A DNA stretch of 64,000 bases, from assembly GCA_009823395.1 (NCBI GenBank), contig CM020513.1, forward strand, positions 15,886,501-15,950,500, in the 5' to 3' direction. Position 1 is the stretch's first letter, and each line of letters begins with the position of its first letter. Under the pieces are notes generated by a model. It searched no databases. It was not told the origin of the DNA and saw nothing but the letters and a program-made list of their open reading frames with translations. The stretch comes from Thamnaconus septentrionalis. Lineage: Eukaryota > Chordata > Actinopteri > Tetraodontiformes > Monacanthidae. The position numbers and the translations under genes are program-made. Shown here piece after piece: positions 49,955-63,318 of the stretch.

Positions 49955-49990
49955 TGGCTGGTGGTGTTGGTGGTGGGGGTGGGGGTGGGC
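49955..49990 (+). repeat. GGT/GGGGGT tandem stretch
   Basis: tggtggtgttggtggtgggg followed by gtgggggtgggcg: short G-tract units in tandem, also G-quadruplex-compatible. Confidence 0.6.
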
Positions 49991-50603
49991 GAGACTGGCT
50001 GCATTGAGAGTGTGATGCTTTTCATCACAGATGTGGGTTGGGGTGAAGAGCGGCCTGCGGTCTGGCATCCTGACATCATCCGTTCAGTGCAAAGAAATGA
50101 CATAAACAAAGTGTCGTTTGCTGCGATGGGACCCGGAGGACTAATAAAGCATCTGCAAAGCCCCCGCCTGCCGCCTCCAGCCCCCATTCTTTCAACTCAT
50201 GCCTGCTTTCAGGCTTCTTTGACGTCCTGACAATAATAGCCCCTTATTAGTGTGCTTTTTGTTCAGGGATATTAATAAAAGCCTGCATCTGCGGACAGCG
50301 CTGCCACATGCTTGGATGTGGATGTGGCAGGGAGGTCAAACAAAGTCATCGTTAATAGAAAACTCAAGTTAATCTTTCTTCTGCACTCTGCCTTGTCGTA
50401 AATCACCATAATGCATTGATTAACGCTCAAGGTCAGTTTTGTGGCATGTGTGGTTATTATCCTTATGCTAGCGCACATGAAATTAAAGTGATTATTGATG
50501 ATGTATTTGCTTTTATAAAGCAAATGATGTCTCCTGCCCTGCTTCTGTCCTAACAGGCCTCGTGCCCAAACTCACAGAGCTTTGCTGCTGGGAGGACAGT
50601 TTT

Positions 50604-50640
50604 TCTTTCTTCCTTCCTTTCTTTCTTTTTTTTTTTTTTA
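50604..50640. repeat. polypyrimidine (TTCC/TTTC)n then T run
   Basis: Consecutive tttc and ttcc units followed by about thirteen T. Confidence 0.85.
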
Positions 50641-53600
50641 TATGCTGGTATGAACAAGCCATTCAACTTGCAACTGCTAAGCCAGCAGTTGTCACAGAGG
50701 AGCTATTGGTAGGAGCCATGTTAAGTTGACCAAAGAGGAAAGTCAAGCTTTACAAATGGCAAACCTCAGAATTGTTTGGCTGTGAACCAGCGTCGAGGGC
50801 TGCTAACCATTAAGCTCACTGGCTACTCCACTGATTGGTGTGGTCGGACTGCCGGTGTGCACTCCTCAACTTCTCAGCAAAGACAATGCAGAGTCAAAAT
50901 GTCAGTGTTTTTTTTTTTTGTTGTTTTTGCCTGTTCTACAGGAAATGAGTAGCTCATCTGCTTGAAACAGACAGTTGACTTCACCATTGTTGGGAGGTGA
51001 CGTTCAAAAGTGTCAAAGAGCTTAGTGGATTTACTCTACTTATTGTGCGGTAGTGTTAAAAACAGAACCCTGGAGTCAAATGCAGGTCTGAGTGTCTGCA
51101 TCAATCTAAGACACTGTCCACACGGATAACTCTGCTGTGCAGAAGACTTCTCAGTCGCGCACAGACAGATGGATGTAATAATGTTCACTAGTTTCCACAT
51201 AGATGAAAATCACACTTTGACAGCCAGGCTCCTATGGATTCAACAACCTGTGTTGCCAACTTCAGCGCTTCCTGAATTGAGGCTTTGAATGTCTAAAGTT
51301 CAACAACATAGAAAAGCTGTAAAATTCAAAGCTGAATGGTGTCACTTACCGTTATAACACAAGTAGACACATTGTTGGCCTTTTACTTTGTTCAATTACA
51401 GTCATTTAGAGAATGAAAATGACATTCTTTTACATTCACAGTGCAAGTCAATGAAAACAAATGTAGACAAAAGACATACATGAACAACAACATACTTTAA
51501 ACATGGTTTACTTAAAAAAGTGATACTTTCATCTATTCCAAACTGGTTACAATACAGCCACAATACAATGCAATACAGTATGATTATGGCTCACACATCT
51601 TATGAAAATCTAAAATCCAATATCTCAAAATGGATGAATACACAACACCAATTCATTAAAACAATGTATAATACACAAACCTTGACGTTTAGAAAACCAT
51701 CATCACATACAGTATGCATCTCATAGTTGATTGAAGGATCATGTTACACAAAATACTGCATCAGTGAGGTACATTTTCCTTATTTAATATTGAAGAGGCA
51801 CAAGGAAGGGCTAAGCAAAGCATTTGAATGCAATATGCTTCTCAGCTCAGGGCAACATGGAGTAAAGTTAAATCCCTGCTCCAGCAGCAAACTTTAGCTT
51901 TTACTGCTTGTAAATAGCTCAAGGTCAGGACAGAATAAAGTTGTTTACTCTTCCAGGAGCCTCCGTTCTCCCTCGGAGCCTGTGAGGTGTCAGCAGCCCA
52001 GCGGCCACTCGGTGCGTAAAATAAACTCTGAACGCTGGAAATCAGAAGGCCATAATCTATTTAGTGAGATCATAATTAGACACACGAGATAACCGCTCAG
52101 AGCCGAGCAAGGCTGCTACAGTACATGGCTGAGATTTGAAGTGCCAAATTTTGCTGGCTCATCTTGAAAACCTGTCTGAAATATTTAGAGCCAGTTGGAA
52201 TATGACCGGGCCAGCTAATGTCGTTCGAGGTCAGAAAGGCAGTAGCTGATAGAGGGATTTAGATGTCTCAGTAACAGAATTGATGCACTGCCGGTGCAAA
52301 ATGTGCAGAACTCCCTGTCGGTCAAATACAAGTGGAGCAGCGTGAGGTCACAACCCTTGATGCCAACACAGTGAAGGTCTCCAAGACAGTATTGGAAGAA
52401 AATACAACCCTGAAAAAAAGACAGAGGGAAAGGACTAAAAGAACCCTGTGTCATGAGGGATAGCAACAACAACATCATAACAATTTGAAGGTGTGTCCCT
52501 CGCAAGGCTCCAACTGAAACATCAGCACTGATCTCGGGTTTCAGGGCCGATCTTGTTCAATTGCAAAGTATAAAATGTGTCCTTGGTGAACTTTCCGCTT
52601 TTGTGTGTGCACAGCCTGATCTGTTTCTACACATGTGCTCATGATTGTGTGTTTTATCTCTGCTATCAGCCGCTGGTGATATGGCATCAGCTTTTGTTTG
52701 AAGCTGTGACAAAACAAAAGGTTGGAAAAGAAAATGAGGACGCGTTGTTATTGAAGCCAGGGTGTACATTCATTTCATTTGGATGTAGTTCAATTAAATA
52801 ATACCTGTCACAGAAAAAGTACTTATGCGTCTGTTACAGGCCTCACTGTTTTTTTTTTTCTTTCCTAAAAGTTGTAGGCCAAGTCAAGATTTGTACAGTT
52901 TGTCCGATTCTGTGTTGGATGACAGTCTCTGTTCGCAAACAAAAAACAGCTTTCCATTAAGAGTTTCTGAAACCCTCATCAATCCGCAGCAATATTTGAC
53001 AAGCTGGGAAAGGGACTTAATCCACTAGGTTTTCCCCTTCAGTTCGATTCCAAGCATGCCTGTGTCCAAATCAGATCAGATTAAACTTTGTGGAGCAGGT
53101 TTTTGAGAACTAGTATCACCGATCATTTACTCTGAATGTACTGAAAACATTAGAACATGTTTAATGGAATACAAATAACTGCCACAGCTAAAGACATGTA
53201 CAGTGCAACAGAACACACCTTCTTTCTGTTCTGTGCAGAAATTGACTGATTTTCTCTTAAATGGCCGAATTACTGCCAAATCACAAATGTGTTGAATTTA
53301 CTTGGTGCCAGACCTCTTAGGTGTGGTTTAAAAAATAAAATAAAAATAAAAATCAAATTTTGTCCAGAAGAACTTCAACCCTTTGACTCACACAGCAATG
53401 ATTGAAAGCCCTGACCTTCATGCATATGCACAGTGTGTTTTGCAAGCATGAGAGAGTGACGATGGGCTCCAGTGACATGTGTAAACAGCTTTGACATTGT
53501 TGCCCCGCCAGTCACCCAAGGTGCATCTCCGGCACAGGAGGACATGACGACTCTTTGAAGATTATGACATAATATCAGTCTCTGTCCATATTGTTATTGC

Positions 53601-56600
53601 AGGCTTGTTTAGAACGTCGGGGTTTTGCACATGGAAGCTATTACCCTGAGGGCTTGGGAGCTCTTTTCCACCAGGAGGAAGCGAGGGCCAGAGGCCATCG
53701 AAGAATGATACCCAAGGGCTTATTTTTCTCCAAAAGCGCCCTGGCTCCTCTGAGTGTGGTGCAGTGGGGTTCTCATTTTAGGAAAAATTGGTGAAGGCTG
53801 GCTGAAGATAAAGTGCCATATTGCCTGCAGAGTCCTCGTGAAGGGGCCAGTTTGCTCTCGTCGTCACTTTTGCCCTTTCCAAAATCCAGTTTACTTCTTC
53901 CATCCTTAGCTGAAATTCACACCACCACTGATATCCAGCTTGAATAATATAAAGCACCTGTCATCGCTTGTCTCCCAATTAGGAACCATTTGTGTTCCCC
54001 TTTGCACATCCAGAGATCTTCTGCCCAGCTCTGTCTGGCTGCTGGAATCAGCCGTTCAGACTGCCGAAGGAGGGAAGAGTCGTTGGGAGCCCATCTGGAC
54101 TCTATCAGAATTAGGTAAACAGTGCCAGATCTGACATGGAGTAGTGGAGCCAGGCCTTGGCTCCCACCCACCAACACTGAAGACTCAGGCAGTGGCTCAA
54201 GAAAATATATGATCGCCATTGCCATTAAGTCAAGCTGTGCGGAGAAATGCAAATGCGCTTGGACCCGCTGTGCTCGCTTTCAGTCCTTTGGTTCCAGTGG
54301 ACGCCATCAGCAGATGTCTTCAGGTGAAAATAGAGAGAAAAAAATCTTTGTTTTAAGCACCCCTTAAAAAGAGTTAATTACACATAAAAAAAAAACTGAG
54401 ATGAGACTTTGAACAAGTGTAAGAGTTTGTGCACCTAAATGTCTTTGTAACTATCCTGCAAAGTGTGTGGCATAGGAGGAAGAAGTAAAACAGAACGTTT
54501 AGCACATATTTTTATTACAACCCTCAATAAAACAATTCCTGTTCATCCAGCGACTAATCTCCCAGCAGCTGTTTGAGACTTTGTATTTATTTTCCTGCTT
54601 TGGCATCCCCCAAAGTCGTCCAACTCTACCTCACGTTCCAGCATCAACTATTACTTTTGTAGCCCTAGCGTAGCCCTGTTTTTACATGCAGCAAGGCCAG
54701 ACGATTCCAAACCACACTGTGAACTCCACACTTCATTACCTTATTGTTATATTGACTTTCAGGTGATTGAGTGCACTGGCCTTGTGCTCAATTCGTCTTT
54801 GATCTTTGTCCCGTGTTGGTGTTCAGCCCTGGAAACAGGACCACTGGCCTGAAAGAAGTCGACTCTCTGAAGGAATTTATCTGAATAAGGCTCTTTGCAT
54901 TGTGGTTATGGCCAGGGAGCTTTAAATGGATATAGACATTTAAAAAAAAAAAAAAATGAAACAAGGTATAACAGACCTACTTTAAACACAGTTAATTGTA
55001 GCTTCTCATTAAAATCAAGAATATCCCCAATGGACCTTGTCTCAAACATAATCTTGCCTTCATAGTTGGAGATGGATGGTGACTCCATAGGAGAAGTCCT
55101 CATCTGGAGAGTGTTGTTTTTCACTGAGCTCCTCCAATAGGAGCAGGCACTGGAAAACAGTTTGACGTTAGTGGCAGACTAAGTTGTAGCAGGCTTGTGT
55201 TTTTACAATGTTAGTGTTTTATGTCAGCTTTGTCAACATAAGTTAAATATGTTTTCATCTTCATACAAGTATAACTATTTTGCTTCTTTGACTCTCCATT
55301 GCTTTGCTCGACAAGGCAGTGCATTCAGGGATTCATGGACTGTCTGTAGTCACACCAACACGTGTGGTATGATATTAGCACACATTGTAAAGATTTGCTA
55401 TGTCAAACTTAAAATTGCTTTCAGTGTTGTGACGGTCCTTTGTTTTTTATTTAGTCTATCTTTGATTACAAACATAGTCAACAAAATAAAGTACACATAA
55501 TGATCACATTGTACATTGTGATTATTTAAGTCAATTTTGTAAAAAAAATCTTTGGCTTTTATTATCAAGTGTGCGCTGCCTTTGCGATTATTAAAATGCT
55601 AGTAATGTGTAGTAATGCTGCCTCCAACCATAGCGCTTCCTATCTTGTTCATACCTGCCTCGCTTGCAAGGCTTCTGGCATGACAGTCTAGATTAAAATA
55701 TATGGGAGGGCAAAGTGTGAAAAAGTGAGGAGCATGGGGAGTGGGTATATGAGAAATGTCTGGTTGTGTTCGTATGCCCGTGTCTAGGTTTCATTTCTGT
55801 GTGCTGTAGGGATTCCATTACCCTCTAACTGTGCAGACACAAGGTCACTGATGAGCACCATGTGTGTAGCGTCCCTGTGTACATGAGAAACATTTAGTAT
55901 ATCTCGCTCTGGAATATGAAGACCCTGCCTCACAGTCCTGCCTTTGATGGAAGGGGACCTGCACTAATTCTGCCAGTTCAATTGTCCGAGTACTCGTGGA
56001 AATTTACATCTACTGGAGCGTGGGGTATAGCTCCTTTGAAAGACTGCAAACACGCACACACAAGCAGGTAACCCCATCTATTTTCCATTCTTTTGTACAA
56101 CTGAGCACAAAGCCATACCCTAAACATATCCTTAACCACAATATGCCAAACCACGACCCTCAATTTATACCTTGCCTCTCAACTAAAACCCTGTTTTCAC
56201 TTAGCAAAAAAGCAGGTAATTTACAAGCATTTGAAATCCCCCCTCATGTGAAAACGGTCACAGATGTAAAAAGATGGCATTTTGTGGTGTTTTGTGAATG
56301 TGAACACGCCGAAGGGAGATCGGCCTTAGTGTGATGACGTTGTGCGCACTGTGTACGCACGATATGTTGCTGAGAAGGAAGGGGCCCCATCAATTCTGTG
56401 CCCATCTACGTTCACAAATTTGAATGATTTTGTGATATTGCTTCTTTTTTCCCCCCCAACAAATGTGTTTAAAATAACCAAATAAACATAATACATACTG
56501 TACAGCATACACAAAAGATTGAGCTCAATGGCACAATGATGAATCAACGTGAAAGAGAATAACACACTGCCTCAGCACGTTGCATCATTTCTAAGTGAAA

Positions 56601-57938
56601 ACTCAGCATTCCAGGCAGGACAGTGAAAATGGCCGCCCAGCTAAAAATCCCAGCATTTTTGGAAGGACAAGCCAAAATATCTTCACTTTGAAAAAATTAC
56701 GTCATTTTGTTGGTTAAAACAAAATTGTGGTCTTCACAATGGCATAAGCACACAGGTGCACACACTCACACACACACAGAAAGATGGATAGAGAGAGCGA
56801 GACTTCTAGGTGTCTTGGTGAGCTTGATTATTGTTTCTCTTGTGAGCAGATGCGTTGGCTCAGATTTTTTATCTTGCAACACTAAATTGCTTGTCTTTGC
56901 AAAAAAGTTGAAACTTTTGGTGCAACCAACAAAAACCTCCCCTTTAAATTGGATGGTACCATTTCAGCTGGTGCTATCTATATCCCTGAAAACAATGGAA
57001 TTTAACATGCTGTGTATGAACAACTGCAACATCAGCATTGATCAAATCTCCAAAAAGCAAAGGATCTCTGCTTTTTTTGCTGAACATTTGGACCCATTTT
57101 AAACAATCGTTGTCTTCTACTAGCAACAGGTAACAATCTCCTTGATGAAAGTGATAACCCAACCCTTAATTTAAGCACTTAAGACTTTTAAAGTGCACTA
57201 TAAGCCGGTTGCTCACCACATTCCTGTGCCACCCGCATTCCAAATTGCTGTAAACTAAGCCGCAGCCCTACCACGCCAACGGAAGGGTGTCAATTTGGAC
57301 AGGAAATAATTTATTTGAACGTGACTTAAGTTTCTCAGGCTCAGCTCCCGGGTGGGGATGTGGAGAGGGTCTGTCTTTGGTTACTCCGCTCCCCGACATC
57401 TACGCCACATGTACCCCAAACAATAGCCAATTCATCCAAATTTCTCTGCGTGCAACAACAGCCAGAAGAGATCCAGATAAATGGAAAGCACCACAACTCT
57501 CCATCATGGGAAAACATTTTGCAACAGACTTCCCGTGAGACAAAACTGACAAAATAATGCAAATATGGTAAAAGTGAACGGCCTCTAACAGGGAGATGCA
57601 AGCAATGGGGAGTTAACAGAAAGAATATGTCTCACTCTTGGAATACAACGCACTCTTTTCTCCTTATTCTATCAAGTATTACAACCAAAATGGAGACTTT
57701 AACGTACACAATGAATCATCAGACTAAAGCATAAAAGGTGAGTGACATGATGTTTTGGCTTTGGGGGTTATAGCCTCCTTGTCGTGACCCCTTGGAACAT
57801 GTAATTTTCCAGGTTACTGACAACAGTGAACTCATATTTTTTTTTATTGATGGACATTAATAAAGTCTCTCTCAAAGTGCCAGCCTGACCTTTGTGGACC
57901 GATTCTTATCAGACTCACATTTTTGTGTCTGCTCTCAG

Positions 57939-58010
57939 AAATCTCTGGGAGGCCCTGAGTTGGAGCTGCGATCCAAAATGTCATGCCCTTCAAACGAGCT
58001 AACCAGCGAG
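57939..58010 (+). other. exon-like 72-nt segment (plus strand)
   Basis: The acceptor tttgtgtctgctctcag and a moderate donor AGCGAG|gtttgt enclose 72 nt with one open frame in phase 0 (KSLGGPELELRSKMSCPSNE, then LTSE). A faint likeness to the second coding exon of FOG/ZFPM proteins (R-x-L, acidic, C-P-S) was considered, because ZFPM1 lies downstream of BANP in human. No exon for the diagnostic FOG start MSRRKQ was found upstream, so this stays unproven. Confidence 0.15.
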
Positions 58011-58263
58011 GTTTGTTTCTCTTTCCTCGCTACCTGCTAGCATGACCCATATATGTGCAGTGTCCTGAGGTTTTGTTTTTCTTTTTCTTCACTTAGGTAG
58101 CATAGAGGAGTAATTGATCACAGCATCTTTGGCGGACACATACTGTAGGTTCCTTTGAGGCCAGGGGCTGCCGGCTCAGGCCACATACCAAAATAATAAA
58201 CGTATGGTAGGGGGAAGTGCGTGAGCCCTGTTGGACAGTCCCCCTCTTTTTTCTACTTGTCCC

Positions 58264-58515
58264 TCCCCCAGTCAGTCCTCCTCAAGCCAGCTCAGTAAGA
58301 GGAAGTGAGGATGGGCCTCAGTTGGCCTCCCTTACTAGTCCCACTCTGAATGGCTGTCTGTTCCTCGACATCTCAGTCTCTCATCACCACCCCATCAATC
58401 CCATGCTTCTGTGGCCATCCCTGCAGAGACAGGGCTCCACTGTGTCCCGGAGCCCACCACAGTTCCCCGGCAGTCCCCCTACCTCAAAGCCCCCCACTGG
58501 GCGTGGGCTGTGACA
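58264..58515 (+). other. pyrimidine-tract acceptor followed by an open segment
   Basis: A strong pyrimidine tract (ccctcttttttctacttgtc, then cctcccccag) precedes an open frame rich in Ser and Pro (SPPQASSVRGSEDGPQLASL and on) that stops at 58513-58515. No family is recognised. Within the first 40 bases, GTAAGA and GTGAGG offer donors, so any exon could be very short. It may be non-coding. Confidence 0.15.
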
Positions 58516-58647
58516 TCTGCTTGACAGGAGAGGCCCCTAAATGACGGCCATTTTAGCCCTGAGCTCTGTGTGTCCCCCTCACTGCATCCACACACTACTG
58601 GTAGAAGCATCAACATCCCCCAGCATATCCAAATACCAGATGCTCGC

Positions 58648-58806
58648 TCAAAAAGTGGGTGACCATCCCCCCGGTCTCTGTATCCATGATGGAGCCCCCT
58701 CTACCTCGCTTTCATCCACATCAAGGTCCCCTGACCTAGTAAACGCCTGCAGGATCAAGGCCTCCTCAAGGGGATAGCGGTGGATGTTATCATAGCATTC
58801 CAGCCC
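58648..58806 (-). other. exon-like open segment on the minus strand
   Basis: Reading the minus strand, a splice acceptor (gcatactttctcag) is followed at 58806 by 52 open codons and TGA. The peptide starts GLECYDNIHRYPLEEALILQ and continues with an acidic SGDLDVDESEVEG. Codon choice looks protein-like and no ATG starts it, as expected for a terminal exon. The plus strand across the same bases is also open. I do not recognise the protein. It could be a terminal exon of a minus-strand gene, an old gene fragment or chance. Confidence 0.2.
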
Positions 58807-60658
58807 CTGAGAAAGTATGCCAATTAGCTTAGCTGGGGAATGTTGTTTTGCAAGTCTCTTTCACAAGTGGCGGCCCCCATCATAGCTGCCACTGGCCAAA
58901 ATTATTTTTCTGTTCCAGTTGGCAATGTGTGCAAGAGGATGTCCTCCTCTACAAAAAAAAAGTCAAATATGACAAATTAGAACAATTCATCTTTTGTATG
59001 TCTGCAATGGCTCTCCCATCAGTCTTGACTTTGTGGCATGTTCATAACACAGCGATATCGCATGACTGGGCGTATGTTTTCGTAGCTATTGGATCTGGCA
59101 GGATTGCATCATCCTAGTTGGCATATGTGTGTTGGCTGACTGGTTGTAAGGTTATGCTCAAAGAATAAACATTAAGGAGGTATGTCATGCTAATGGAAGT
59201 GTGATTTGCTGTTTGTGTTTCCCCAGAAGTAGGAGTGTGAAAGGAAAGATGAACGTACCTTGACGTCACAAACATTTTTAAACCGTTAAAATGTTAAAAA
59301 TATAACGTCAACAAACCTTCTTTATAAATCAGTATGCTAACTGGTCTGGCCAGCAGGCTAGTAGCTCCACTGACTCAAGTGTTTTGTAACACCAAGCCAA
59401 AATGTTTTTATATAAAACCAAAAGAGTCTATATATACTGCTCAGTTTTACATTCTAAGTCTGTAGCCTCCACTCCCAGATAGGTAAACAGAAGTGTGGTA
59501 TATGTCTGGATTTCCATTTGTTCTGCTGTCGATTCCTGAGAGACTTTTGGTTGAGTGTTGTAAAGGTTCCTGGCCTCTCTAATTTTCCTGGGGGAGGGCT
59601 ATATGACAGGCTAGATTGTGGTGTGGCTGCTCGTACTGTTTGTTTTTTTGCAGACCTCGGCAGTGTTTTTGTTTCTCCAGAGGTGTGATTTGGCCACAGG
59701 CTTTCACGGCTACTGGATCCGAGTATGGAACATTGGTCTGAATTACAGCAGCGTCTTGATTTGGGCTCCTGATGCCTCTTACAGATTTGTGATGCCTCAC
59801 ACAACTGGATGTCTGTAGGATTGCTTTAAATATTTGTTTGGACTGCACCTCTCGTGGTTCTGATCACTTTCAGCTCAAGTACTCAAGTACTTGATTTACA
59901 TAATGTTGCTATTACAGTCTGGAAGTGGAAAAACAAATAGGCCTTGATGTGTTTCCTGGTGTGGGAAAAAACCTGCTTGATTCAAACGATGTCCTCATCA
60001 GAACTGGATTTTCCGTCCGGGAGTTGGACTGACATAGGAATCTTGGAGCAGATTGTTTTCTGCAAGAATTCCTTCTCTTTGAGAGTTGGAACCTGGTCTA
60101 ACCTGGAGTGTTGTAATGGGATTCAGTATTAATTACAGCTAAAAGACATACGATATAAAAAATAAAGAAGAAACAGCTGTTTGTTCTGACGTACACAATA
60201 GCCTTTCCATGTATGTATTACATGACATTACAACACTTTCTATCCAGAGCCAGTGTTACATCTAACTAGGGCTGGCTAAGACACGCACTGTGATCAGTAA
60301 CATCATAATTATTAACATATAATGTGCAATACAGAACACGTGTTTGTGTTGTTTCATTTGATATTTTTAACATTCATATTCCTGTTTTTATTTTAATATT
60401 TGAGCTCTTTTTTTTTAACAAAGTGCACTGATTTTTGTGGTGTTGTTTATACAGTGAGATTATATTGAGATCTGAAGCATAGCATCTGCTAGGCTGGATG
60501 ATTGACAACAATTAGATCGTTTATGAATAATCTGGTCAAAAATGAAGCTCCCTCTACTGGGTTATTTGAAGAAAAATACTTTTTAATATATATATAAATG
60601 TTGTCATCAAATGAATGGGGAAGCCAGGCTTAGCATGTGCATTAGTTCTTGTTCTCAA

Positions 60659-60683
60659 TGTGCCCCAAATTATTTTGGGCACA
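60659..60683. repeat. 12-bp inverted repeat
   Basis: Arms tgtgccccaaat and attttgggcaca, one-base spacer, 11 of 12 pairs match. Confidence 0.85.
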
Positions 60684-61076
60684 TTTAAATCAATACTTGC
60701 AGCAGAGTGGTCCAAGTGGTCATGGAACTTGTATTAGTGATACATATGGGACTTTCTGACTACACCACACCAGGCTCTCAGATGGACAATAATTCATAAC
60801 AAGAACTGGATTCTAAACTTATTAGAAACAGGACCAGCAGTATGTCATTGATTTCAGCAAGTAGAAGGACTAAGGTCGTCAATCTCAGTCCAGCCTTTGG
60901 ATCCGAGGTCTTTATGATGGCTTCTGTTCAGAAAGCCTTCACATTTGCTGGTGACAGTGATTTATAATACAACATGGCTTAAATGTGAGGACAGTGTTTT
61001 AGGTATACAACTACGTGCAAGTGATTGTGGTGGAGTGTAGCCTTGGGCGAGGCAACGCTTCAGGGTTGTTGCTCAG

Positions 61077-61079
<3 letters not shown>

Positions 61080-61136
<57 letters not shown>
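61080..61136. repeat. (TG)n microsatellite
   Basis: About 28 uninterrupted TG units. Confidence 0.98.
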
Positions 61137-61137
<1 letters not shown>

Positions 61138-62137
61138 GCCTGCACGCAAAGAAAATGATGCGTAGACGCAGAAGGCCACTGTGCGCCAGAAACAAAATGT
61201 GGAGTCAATCATGATAGTTGCAGGGTCTGCTTTTCATTGGCCCGCTGAGTCTTTCCCTCTCTAGTCACCTTTTTCTTAATATATAAATTATCAAACCCAA
61301 ACATCACAAATGCATGCGGGTGAATATGACACATGACATCCAGACTTAGCTGCAGCACCCAAAACCAAAACCATTTGCGTCTTTCCTATTAAGCCATTGC
61401 CTCATTTTCCATAAATATGTATTTTCTCCCAGTGTGGTCTGAAGTTATGAAGCACTGTTAATCTTGTCCGTTTGTAGTTTTATGAGAGGAGTAGTAAAAA
61501 AATATTATTGGAGCTACGGCGGACATTTAAACACGGTTATTTTTTGATGCTTGGAAGCATCGAGAGTCATTAAAACACTGGCGAAATCCACCCAATATAA
61601 TGAAAATATACACAGTAGGTTTCTTAGCATTCTTTTTTTTTAATTGGCCAATGACAACAGTGTCATGGGGTAAAAACGTGTAATTTAACTATCACACTAG
61701 CAAAATAACTGGAATGAGGAATCTTTTGTTTGATGATTGCACATCAGAGACAGTTTGCAATGTCTCTAATGTACCAGAGACACCGCTGGTCATTTAGTCA
61801 TTTGGAATTACCTGGTCTTCAGTGTCTGTGGTGTGAATGCCTTTCATTCCAGGGCTCGTGGCAACAGACAATGCACAATGAATTCTTATGTCATTTCAAT
61901 TTATGCAATTGGAGCCTCAGGGAGCATCAAAGAATAATAACAATTGTTGAATTGAGATTGACTGAATTCATCCTCAATGCAGTGTGAAGCTAAAAATGGG
62001 ATGGAATGGGGAGAACCAAATATTGTCACTAAATTGACATAAAGTAACATCATTTAACACATAACTGCACATGAATGAACAAATGCCTAATGTGAAAACA
62101 CCATCAACACCAACTTCATTATATTTCACTGTTTTTC

Positions 62138-62560
62138 ATGGTCTGTTTTAGTGTTTCCTGTTTCGTCTGCTATTGTATTTTCTGCCATTTTACTTCCTGT
62201 TCCTGTTTTCCCACCTTTTTTGTGTGTTTCACGTGCGTCTCATTGTGCGTCTCATTGTCGATCCTGCCACTGTTTGTTCTCACTTGTGGTCCTTTGCCCT
62301 CTTGTGTAAAATGTCCTTGTCTCCCTTTTTGTCTGTGTCTGGTCGTTGCATCACTCATGTTGTCACAGCCAAGCCTTGGTCTTGTCTGTTGCTCCACGTT
62401 GGTCAGTTTTGTGTCAGTTTAAGTTCACTGTTTCAGGTTTGTTTAATTTCTACCCTTGAGGCCTTTTTATTTCATTTTGTCCTTAAAATAAATAGATTTT
62501 TGTTCTTGTAACCCAGACTATGTCTACTTTTGGGTTCTGCCTCCAACGCCTCCCCCCAAC
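62138..62560 (+). repeat. possible retroelement 3' end
   Basis: A T-rich, G+T/C+T biased segment with cttcctgttcctgttttccc, then a polyadenylation hexamer AATAAA at 62487-62492 and ttgttcttgtaacccagact with tttgggttctgcc. Fish LTR-type retroelement ends have this style (a run of tgttt/tcct words, AATAAA, then a tttgggt-c-tgcc phrase). No matching second copy or target duplication was seen. Confidence 0.25.
62233..62256. repeat. 12-bp tandem duplication
   Basis: GTGCGTCTCATT occurs twice in direct contact. Confidence 0.9.
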
Positions 62561-63270
62561 ATGTCAGTATGAGCATAGAACAATCATTCAACGAAGGACA
62601 CAATATAATTTAAGTGGATACACAGATGGAATGAATGCCAAAAATGAAGAGACTCTCCTAAACTACTGGAGCTGCATCCTGTTCTTTCCATTGGTCCTGG
62701 CTCTGCCTTCTCAGTCACTGTGACTTGACAGCAAAGACAACATGCTTTTTACTTTCCAACAGTTATTCTTCCTGCCCTTGCATATATATATATTCAGCAA
62801 GGATACTCTGAAATTAAAACTTCGGACCAACACTTTTTACAGACATGAGAAATGTGTCGAAAACAAAATGCAACCAGATGTTGGAGGGTAGTTTGTGGCA
62901 CTCCTCCCACACCAATAAGGATCTGGGCTACTGCGTTTTGGTTCCTCTAGATAATTAACGCTCAGTCGGCCAGGATTTACTGTGTCCTGTTAATTGTGGT
63001 GGTCAGCTTGCAAAGGCACAAATAAAGCCAGAGCTTGTCGACATTTATGGTTTATTTCTCTGAGGTCATGGGTCGTAAATGACTTCAGCCTCGTCGGGTA
63101 TTAAGGCCACTGTTAATATTTACCTACGTTGCCCACTGCATCTCCTTTTTTGCCGCTAGGCTCAGTTCTGAGCGGCTGACTCACTTCACTCATGGCTTTG
63201 ATTTATGTCTCTGTGAATGGCAGCAATAATCAGAGTGTGGATGTAGAAGTCAAGCAGGGAGCAGACTTGC

Positions 63271-63273
<3 letters not shown>

Positions 63274-63316
<43 letters not shown>
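63274..63316. repeat. (GT)n microsatellite
   Basis: About 21 GT units. Confidence 0.97.

Positions 63317-63318
<2 letters not shown>

Larger units (their letters stand above)
43356..57938. other. long stretch without recognised gene
   Basis: No exon with family support. It contains a G-rich tract (46641-46697), a GGT/GGGGGT stretch (49955-49990), a T/C-rich run (50604-50640) and an octamer-type ATGCAAAT (54248-54255). Some stretches (44.05-44.35, 46.83-47.0, 50.05-50.5, 53.6-54.35 kb) look more complex than their flanks and might be conserved regulatory DNA, which only cross-species alignment can tell. Confidence 0.5.

Noticed and set aside
57939..58010. Second coding exon of a FOG/ZFPM gene
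   Set aside because: The likeness is faint, and I checked ATG starts upstream in the window for the diagnostic MSRRKQ first exon without finding one.
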